A stretch of DNA of 64,000 nucleotides from Candidatus Rhodoferax mariagerensis (GTDB lineage: Bacteria; Pseudomonadota; Gammaproteobacteria; Burkholderiales; Burkholderiaceae_C), in contig JADKAW010000013.1 in assembly GCA_016719055.1 (NCBI GenBank), forward strand, positions 103,684 to 167,683, written 5' to 3'. A program made the position numbers and the translations under genes. The notes beneath the pieces are model-generated. The model was not told where the DNA came from, did no database searches, and was given only the letters and a program-made list of their open reading frames with translations. This document shows positions 58,610-64,000 of this stretch, one piece after another. Position 1 is the first letter of the stretch. Each line of letters begins with the position of its first letter.

Positions 58610-58863
58610 GATGTGGCTCCTTGGTATTTGCTGATTTTGCTGGTCGCCATGACGGTAATCACCAACACCACCTGGGCACCCTGGTGAATCACGCGTAGCA
58701 ACTGTTGTTGCCCATCACGCTCAATCAGGCCTTGCGACTCGGTGCGCCCGTTGCTGGCTGGAATGTGACGCAGCGGCTGCATCAACGTGGCTTCTATTTC
58801 TGCCAAACGGATGCCACGCTCCGACATGCGGGTCGCTGCGTGTTGGGTGTAGGTTATCTGCAT
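58606..58863 (-). CDS. DUF4258 family small protein
   Basis: The product has 85 residues. The DUF4258 pattern is TQHAATRMSERGIRLAEIEATL, then LLRVIHQGAQVVLVITVMATSKISKY. The family is RelE/HigB-like in predicted fold, so it may be the toxin of a pair with DUF2283. It reads away from the DUF4160/DUF2442 pair's strand and toward it. Confidence 0.85.
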   Translation of the reverse strand: MQITYTQHAATRMSERGIRLAEIEATLMQPLRHIPASNGRTESQGLIERDGQQQLLRVIHQGAQVVLVITVMATSKISKYQGATS

Positions 58864-58916
58864 GGTCGGAGCCCAGTTTACCGCTTTGACTTTTCCATTG
58901 GCCTGACCCGTGCTTA

Positions 58917-59057
58917 GGGCTTATTCACAAATAACATGCACATTTGGCTCGCCAGATTTGGGCACGTACGCGTCGTTCCAAAGCGCTTGTGCAGCAGGGC
59001 CGGCACGCTTGCGCCTAGCGTGCATCCCAACCTGACAGCCAACTGATGAACAAGCCC
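58917..59057 (-). mobile_element. MITE-like element, copy B
   Basis: 141 bp, reverse orientation relative to copy A at 49853. The ends are GGGCTTATTCA and TGAACAAGCCC (one mismatch). It is flanked on both sides by TTA (58914-58916 and 59058-59060), which looks like a 3-bp target duplication. No open frame. Confidence 0.8.
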
Positions 59058-59075
59058 TTATGCGGCGTTGGCGAC

Positions 59076-59219
59076 ATGGACAGGCCCGCACCGCTGCAGG
59101 TGTTGCATGCCTCTGATGCCCAACAACGCGAGGCGCAGGCTTTTGCCGCGCACCTGGTCGGCGACGTGGCGGCGCTGCTGGGTGAACTGGCACGCCACAG
59201 TGGCAGGTCATGGCTATGA
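59076..59219 (+). CDS. Short open frame downstream of the MITE (uncertain)
   Basis: 47 codons (MDRPAPLQVLHASDAQQREA then QAFAAHLVGDVAALLGELAR) with coding-like composition. It lacks a clear ribosome binding site and may be the C-terminal remnant of a gene cut by the nearby MITE. No family recognised. Confidence 0.3.
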   Translation: MDRPAPLQVLHASDAQQREAQAFAAHLVGDVAALLGELARHSGRSWL

Positions 59220-59302
59220 GCGGGGCTGCGCCTGTGGCTGCGCATCAAGTGTTGCCCATCAAGACCAGCGCAGTGATTGTTCACCCTTGGAAGCGGTCAA
59301 CT

Positions 59303-59353
59303 TACTATATTTTAGATAGCAAGTAGCGCATATTTAATGAGGGCTACCGGCCT
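59303..59353 (+). repeat. Dispersed ~55-bp repeat, copy upstream of htpG
   Basis: ACTATATTTTAGATAGCAAG, then TAGCGCATATTTAATGAGGG and CTACCGGCC. Confidence 0.7.
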
Positions 59354-59496
59354 AGATCATGCAAACCAGCCACGGAAACCGGCTACGCCACGTCCAGCCC
59401 CTTGAAACCCTGCGCTTTGCCCACACCTACGGCGCTTGATTGGTGCTGCGGTGGTCCGCACACTGCCTGTTTATTGACCCTTGAATTGATCCACCC

Positions 59497-61491
59497 ATGA
59501 GCAAACAAACTCTTTCCTTCCAGGCCGAAGTCGCGCAACTGCTGCACCTGGTGACGCATTCTCTGTATTCCAACAAAGAGATTTTTCTGCGCGAGCTGGT
59601 GTCCAACGCCTCTGACGCCTGTGACAAGCTGCGTTTTGAAGCCATCAACAACGGTGGCCTTTATGAGGCTGACACCGAACTCAAGGTCAAGGTCACCTTT
59701 GACAAGGACGCCAAAACGCTGACCATCACCGACAACGGCATTGGCATGAGCGAAGCCGAGGCGGTGGAGCACCTGGGCACCATTGCCAAGAGCGGCACCA
59801 AAGACTTCATGAGCAAGCTCACCGGTGACCAAAAAGCCAACGCCTCGCAGCAGGGCCAGCTGATTGGCCAGTTTGGCGTGGGCTTTTACTCGGGCTTTAT
59901 CGTCGCCGACAAGATCACCGTGGAAACCCGCCGCGCCGGTTTGACCGCCGCCGAGGGTGTGCGCTGGGTCAGCGCAGGTGCCGGCAACTTTGAAGTGGAG
60001 CCTATTGAGCGCGCCGAGCGCGGCACCAGCGTCACCCTGCACCTGCGCGACGACGCCATGGATTACGCCAGCGCCTGGAAGATCAAGAGCATCATCAACA
60101 AATACTCCGACCACATCAGCCTGCCGATCCTGATGGAAAAGGAAGAGTGGAAAGACGGCGAGCTGATCGACCCGAACGACGAAAAAGGCGGCCGCCAGCC
60201 CGGTGGCATGGTCAAGACCGGCGAGTGGGAAACCGTCAACAAGGCCAACGCCATCTGGGCGCGTGCCAAAAAAGACATCACCGCCGACGAATACACCGAG
60301 TTTTACAAACAGATCAGCCACGACCAGGACGCCCCGCTGGCCCACACCCACAACCGCGTGGAAGGCAGCACCGAATACACGCAGCTGCTCTACATCCCCG
60401 GCAAAGCGCCGTTCGATTTGTACAACCGCGAGAAACACGCCGGCGTCAAGCTCTATGTCAAGCGCGTCTTCATCATGGACGATGCCGAGAGCCTGCTGCC
60501 CACCTACCTGCGTTTTGTCAAGGGCGTGGTCGACTCATCCGACCTGCCACTCAACGTGAGCCGCGAGCTGTTGCAGGAAAGCCGCGACGTCAAAGCCATC
60601 CGCGAAGGCTGCACCAAACGCGTGCTGGGCATGCTGGAAGACCTGGCCAAAAACGACAAGCTGCCGGAAAACACCGCTGATGGCGTGACCGACGTGATCA
60701 GCGCTGAAGACAAGGCAGAAGCCGAAAAAAATGTGGGCAAGTTCACCAAGTTTTACAGCGAGTTTGGTGCGGTGCTCAAAGAAGGTCTGGGCGAAGACTA
60801 CGCCAACAAGGACCGCATCGCCAAGCTGCTGCGTTTTGCCAGCAGCACCACCGACACCGTCAGCGTCTCATTCGCCGACTACAAGGCGCGCATGAAAGAA
60901 GGCCAGGAAGCCATCTACTACATCACCGCCGACACCCTGGCTGCTGCCAAAAACAGCCCGCAGCTTGAAGTGTTCAAGAAAAAAGGCATTGAGGTGTTGC
61001 TGATGACCGACCGCGTGGACGAGTGGGCCCTGAACTACGTGCACGAATTCGATGGCACCCCGCTGCAAAGTGTGGCCAAGGGCCAGGTCGATCTGGGCAA
61101 GCTGCAAGACGAGACCGAGAAAAAAGCCGCCGAGGAAGCCGCCGAAACCTTCAAGCCGCTGCTGGCCAAACTCAAGGAAGCCCTGAAAGACAAGGCCGAA
61201 GACGTGCGTGTGACCACCCGCCTGGTCGACAGCCCGGCCTGCCTGGTGGTGCAAGACCACGGCATGAGCACCCAGCTGGCGCGCATGCTCAAGCAAGCCG
61301 GCCAGACCGCGCCTGAAGTGAAACCGGTGCTTGAAGTCAACGCCGAACACCCGCTGGTGAAGAAGCTCGACGGCTCGGTGCACTTCAACGACCTGGCGCA
61401 CATTCTGTTTGACCAGGCGCTGCTGGCTGAAGGCGGCCTGCCCGAAGACCCGGCGGCTTATGTCAAGCGGGTGAATGCCCTGCTGGTGTAG
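59497..61491 (+). CDS. htpG: Molecular chaperone HtpG (Hsp90)
   Basis: The product has 664 residues, somewhat longer than E. coli HtpG (624). The Bergerat ATP site is present: ELVSNASDACDKLRFEAI (Asn and Asp), TDNGIGMS, GQFGVGFYSGFIVAD and GTSVTLHL. The middle-domain catalytic-loop stretch LPLNVSRELLQESRDVKAI and the C-terminal dimerisation domain (about 540-660) are complete. It is a dimeric ATP-dependent chaperone. The start ATG lies 7 bp after a stretch with no strong ribosome site. Identification is secure. Confidence 0.96.
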   Translation: MSKQTLSFQAEVAQLLHLVTHSLYSNKEIFLRELVSNASDACDKLRFEAINNGGLYEADTELKVKVTFDKDAKTLTITDNGIGMSEAEAVEHLGTIAKSGTKDFMSKLTGDQKANASQQGQLIGQFGVGFYSGFIVADKITVETRRAGLTAAEGVRWVSAGAGNFEVEPIERAERGTSVTLHLRDDAMDYASAWKIKSIINKYSDHISLPILMEKEEWKDGELIDPNDEKGGRQPGGMVKTGEWETVNKANAIWARAKKDITADEYTEFYKQISHDQDAPLAHTHNRVEGSTEYTQLLYIPGKAPFDLYNREKHAGVKLYVKRVFIMDDAESLLPTYLRFVKGVVDSSDLPLNVSRELLQESRDVKAIREGCTKRVLGMLEDLAKNDKLPENTADGVTDVISAEDKAEAEKNVGKFTKFYSEFGAVLKEGLGEDYANKDRIAKLLRFASSTTDTVSVSFADYKARMKEGQEAIYYITADTLAAAKNSPQLEVFKKKGIEVLLMTDRVDEWALNYVHEFDGTPLQSVAKGQVDLGKLQDETEKKAAEEAAETFKPLLAKLKEALKDKAEDVRVTTRLVDSPACLVVQDHGMSTQLARMLKQAGQTAPEVKPVLEVNAEHPLVKKLDGSVHFNDLAHILFDQALLAEGGLPEDPAAYVKRVNALLV

Positions 61492-61554
61492 GTTCAGTCC
61501 AGGTTTTGAGTGAGGTGCTTGTCACGAAGCTCGGGGCGCTTCTATACTTAAAGA

Positions 61555-62220
61555 ATGAACGAACCAGTACATTTAAGCGAAACAAGCCCCACCAAAGTCA
61601 CCAGCCGCACCAACGACCCGGCGCGTACCATGGCCGGCATTTTGGAAGTGGCGACCAAAGAGTTTGCTGAAAAAGGCCTGAGCGGCGCGCGAATTGACGC
61701 CATTGCAGACGCCACGCGCACCAGCAAGCGCATGATTTACTACTATTTTGGTAGTAAAGAAGGCCTTTACGTCGCCGTGCTGGAGGAGTCTTATCGGCGC
61801 ATGCGCAGCATCGAGGCCGAGCTGCATCTGGAAAACCTGGCCCCTGAAGCAGCACTGCGCAGGCTGGTGGAATTTACCTTCGACCACCACAGCGGCAATG
61901 AGGACTTCATCCGCCTGGTGATGAACGAAAACATCGCCCGCGGTGCCTACCTGGCGCAAAGCAAAAACATCCAGCAGCTCAATGTACCGGCCATCGCCGC
62001 CATTCGGGAGCTTTATGACCGGGGTGTGGCGCAAGGTATTTTTCGAGACGGGCTGGACCCGCTCGACATCCATGCGTCGATTTCAGCGCTAACCTTTTTC
62101 AACGTGTCCAACAAGCATACCTTTGGCTTGATTTTTAAGAACGCCCCCAGTGCAGAACAAGCTGTGGCGGCGCGGCGCAGCAGCGTCACCGACATGGTGG
62201 TGCGTTTCGTTCTGGCCTGA
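61555..62220 (+). CDS. TetR/AcrR-family regulator of the third TRAP transporter
   Basis: The product has 221 residues. TetR helix-turn-helix at about residues 28-70 (ATKEFAEKGLSGARIDAIAD and TSKRMIYYYFGSKEGLYVAV). The C-terminal domain resembles the RutR/NicS-like group (FDHHSGNEDFIRLVMNENI). It is 113 bp upstream of the dctQ start on the same strand, with a palindrome in between that could be its operator, so it likely represses the transporter until its ligand is present. Confidence 0.9.
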   Translation: MNEPVHLSETSPTKVTSRTNDPARTMAGILEVATKEFAEKGLSGARIDAIADATRTSKRMIYYYFGSKEGLYVAVLEESYRRMRSIEAELHLENLAPEAALRRLVEFTFDHHSGNEDFIRLVMNENIARGAYLAQSKNIQQLNVPAIAAIRELYDRGVAQGIFRDGLDPLDIHASISALTFFNVSNKHTFGLIFKNAPSAEQAVAARRSSVTDMVVRFVLA

Positions 62221-62286
62221 TTTCCCAGCTTCACCCTAAGCAGTCCATTTTGATTGCAAACCTAGGGTAAACACTGATTTTATAAA

Positions 62287-62300
62287 ACTAACCAGTTAGT
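62287..62300. promoter_or_regulatory. Palindromic operator upstream of the third TRAP operon
   Basis: ACTAACCAGTTAGT has perfect 6-bp arms around CA and overlaps or follows a TATAAA-like -10 region (62281-62286). A related half sequence (AACCAGTACATT) occurs at the TetR start (about 61561), hinting at autoregulation too. Confidence 0.55.
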
Positions 62301-62333
62301 ACATTAGTGTCTCAGGACATCCTGGAGACAAAC

Positions 62334-62912
62334 ATGGTTCACAAATTCATCGCTCGCTACTGTCAGTTACTGTCCATGATCATCGTGGTCTGCCTGTTTC
62401 TCATGGTCATCATGGTGTTTGGCAATGTGGTGATGCGCTACGCCTTCAACTCCGGCATCACGGTGTCCGAGGAACTGTCGCGCTGGTTGTTTTTGTGGTT
62501 GATCTTTCTCGGTGCCAGCATTGCCGTGCATGAGCAGGCCCATATGGGCAGCGACATGGTGATGGAAAAGTTGCCACCCAAGCTGCAAAGGGTCGGGGCC
62601 GTGGTTGGCCAGTTGCTCATGCTGTGGGTCACCGTGCTGATTTTCAAGGGCAGTTGGGCACAGACCTCGATCAACTGGGAAGTGCAGGCACCGGTCACCG
62701 AATATTCGATGGCCTGGGTGTACAGCACCGGGGTGGTGTTTTCGGTGGGCACCGGGATCATGCTGCTCAGCGACCTTTGGTTCACGTTGCGTGGCGAGAT
62801 GACACCCACACAAATCCGCAAATCTCAGCATGCCGCCGAGCAGGCCGAACTTGAGCGTCTCTCGACAGAAGCCGCTCAAGCCGACATCCGCAACGCAGCC
62901 CGCGCCAAATAA
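62334..62912 (+). CDS. dctQ: TRAP transporter small permease (DctQ family), system 3
   Basis: The product has 192 residues from ATG 62334 (CTGGAGA ribosome site); a GTG at 62307 is in frame but would start close to the operator. It has four helices (about 12-34, 52-70, 90-110, 130-150). The DctQ motif is VVMRYAFNSGITVSEELSRW and FLGASIAVHEQAHMGSDMV. It has a hydrophilic C-terminal tail of about 40 residues. It is followed 15 bp later by dctM. Confidence 0.9.
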   Translation: MVHKFIARYCQLLSMIIVVCLFLMVIMVFGNVVMRYAFNSGITVSEELSRWLFLWLIFLGASIAVHEQAHMGSDMVMEKLPPKLQRVGAVVGQLLMLWVTVLIFKGSWAQTSINWEVQAPVTEYSMAWVYSTGVVFSVGTGIMLLSDLWFTLRGEMTPTQIRKSQHAAEQAELERLSTEAAQADIRNAARAK

Positions 62913-62927
62913 TCCGGAGCACCGAAA

Positions 62928-64000
62928 ATGACAATCCTGATTTTTCTCTCGGCGCTGATTGGCTCGGTAGCGCTGGGTATTCCGATTGCTTATTCGTTGC
63001 TGCTCTCGGGCGTGGCCCTGATGGTGCACCTGGGCAATTTTGACGCACAGATTCTGGCGCAAAACGTGCTCGAAGGTGCCAACAGCTTCCCGTTGCTGGC
63101 CGTGCCCTTCTTTATGCTGGCCGGTGAAATCATGAACGCCGGTGGCCTGTCGCGCCGCATTGTGGACCTGGCGATTGCGCTGGTGGGCCATGTGCGCGGT
63201 GGTTTGGGTTATGTGACCATCGTCGCCGCGTGTTTGATGGCATCTTTATCGGGTTCTGCCGTGGCCGATACCGCTGCGCTGACCGCCTTGCTGCTGCCGA
63301 TGATGGTGCGCGCCGGTCACCAAAAGGCCCGCTCGGGTGGTTTGATTGCCTCGGCCGGCATCATTGCGCCCATTATTCCGCCGTCGATTCCGTTTGTGGT
63401 GTTTGGGGTGACGGCCAACGTGTCAATCGGCAAGCTATTCATGGCCGGTATCGTGCCGGGGCTGATGATGGGCACCGCCTGCGCGATGGCCTGGTGGATC
63501 ACCGCACGCACCGAGGCCGTGGTGACACCACCGCGCGCCAGCCGCGTCGATGTGCTCAAGGCCCTGCGTGAGTCGTCGTGGGCACTTGTGCTGCCATTTA
63601 TCGTGCTGGTTGGGTTGAAGTTTGGTGTCTTCACCCCCACTGAAGCCGCCGTGGTGGCTGCCGTGTACGCGTTTTTTGTGGCAACCGTGGTCTATCGTGA
63701 ATTGAACTTCAAGCGCTTGTACGAGGTGTTTGCGGCATCGTCCAAAACCACCGCCATCATCATGTTCATGGTGGCTGCTGCGTCGGTGAGCGCCTGGCTG
63801 ATCGCCGTGGCTGACCTACCCGGGCAACTGATTGCCGTGCTGCAACCCTTTATGCAGAGGCCCCACCACCTTGCTGTTGCATCTTGATGGCGGTCTTGCT
63901 GATGGTCGGCATGGTGATGGACCTGACGCCCACCATTCTGATTCTGGCCCCGGTGATGGTACCGGTGGTCAAGGCGGCGGGCATTGACCCGGTGTACTTT
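62928..64000 (+). pseudogene. dctM: TRAP transporter large permease (DctM family), system 3, apparently frameshifted and cut by the window edge
   Basis: The main frame (62928-63887, 319 residues) has LAVPFFMLAGEIMNAGGLSRR, SLSGSAVADTAALTALLLPMM, APIIPPSIPFVVFG and VFTPTEAAVVAAVYAFFV. It stops at TGA 63885-63887. The missing C-terminal part continues in another frame: MVGMVMDLTPTILILAPVMV and PVVKAAGIDPVYF to the window end. Two single extra bases relative to the expected reading, in CCCC at 63861-63864 and at C63880, would explain the break. It could be a true mutation or a sequencing/assembly error; without it the gene is an ordinary DctM. No dctP lies within the window for this system. Confidence 0.8.

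Noticed and set aside
59383..60438. A 351-codon open frame antisense to htpG
   Set aside because: Same artefact; htpG is unambiguous.
18447..62275. Shared TAGGGTAAAC sequence near 18447 and 62263 as a common operator
   Set aside because: Only ten bases and two occurrences noticed; flanks differ and no palindrome is formed.

Overview
The window looks like a chromosomal segment of a betaproteobacterium of the Burkholderiales, most likely Comamonadaceae (Rhodoferax/Polaromonas-like). The basis is gene content (class I PHA synthase, three tripartite TRAP transporters, PurT, a PEP-CTERM protein, strongly GC-rich third codon positions) and several families of short dispersed repeats of a kind I associate with that family. 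I could run no database search, so names rest on recognised motifs and overall resemblance. I see no rRNA, tRNA, CRISPR array or intact insertion sequence.

Layout. 1-5.6 kb: a membrane protein resembling exosortase-associated proteins, purT, a DUF4143 ATPase behind a perfect palindrome, and phaC. 5.7-14.8 kb (minus strand): a five-gene type I secretion operon: a large protein made of five near-identical 171-residue units, two different ABC half-transporters, an HlyD adaptor and a TolC-like outer-membrane channel. This is the most striking system here, because the presumed cargo lacks RTX repeats and the exporter appears to be a heterodimer. 15-18.2 kb: amn and gshA. 18.5-26.9 kb: a TetR-controlled beta-oxidation operon (acyl-CoA dehydrogenase, decayed DUF2147 gene, FadN-like bifunctional enzyme, thiolase, enoyl-CoA hydratase, thioesterase), interrupted by a DUF559 nuclease gene bracketed by inverted repeats. 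26.9-39.4 kb: mostly housekeeping genes (thioesterase, ATM1-type ABC exporter, LysR regulator, pyrC, Ser/Thr kinase plus OmpA-like lipoprotein, DUF3025, htpX, LysE exporter, rRNA pseudouridine synthase).

40.2-48.8 kb: one long plus-strand block in which two complete TRAP transporters flank the E1 alpha and E1 beta subunits of a thiamine-diphosphate 2-oxo acid/acetoin dehydrogenase. This suggests uptake and oxidation of a small carboxylic or keto compound. 48.8-51.4 kb: a repeat-rich region with a sensor-domain remnant, a consensus sigma-54 promoter, a MITE-like element and a PEP-CTERM gene. 51.4-54.6 kb: methionine gamma-lyase with a divergent Lrp-type regulator, and an alpha/beta hydrolase. 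54.6-59.3 kb: a graveyard and small-gene island (toxin-antitoxin chimera, frameshifted MmeI-like methyltransferase, DUF4160/DUF2442, DUF2283/DUF4258, second MITE copy). 59.5-64 kb: htpG, then a TetR regulator with a third TRAP transporter whose large permease gene appears frameshifted before the window edge.

At least five families of short repeats are scattered between, and sometimes inside, these genes. Two show features suggesting selection on structure: hairpins with an invariant loop and co-varying stems, and REP-like palindromes with conserved internal mismatches.
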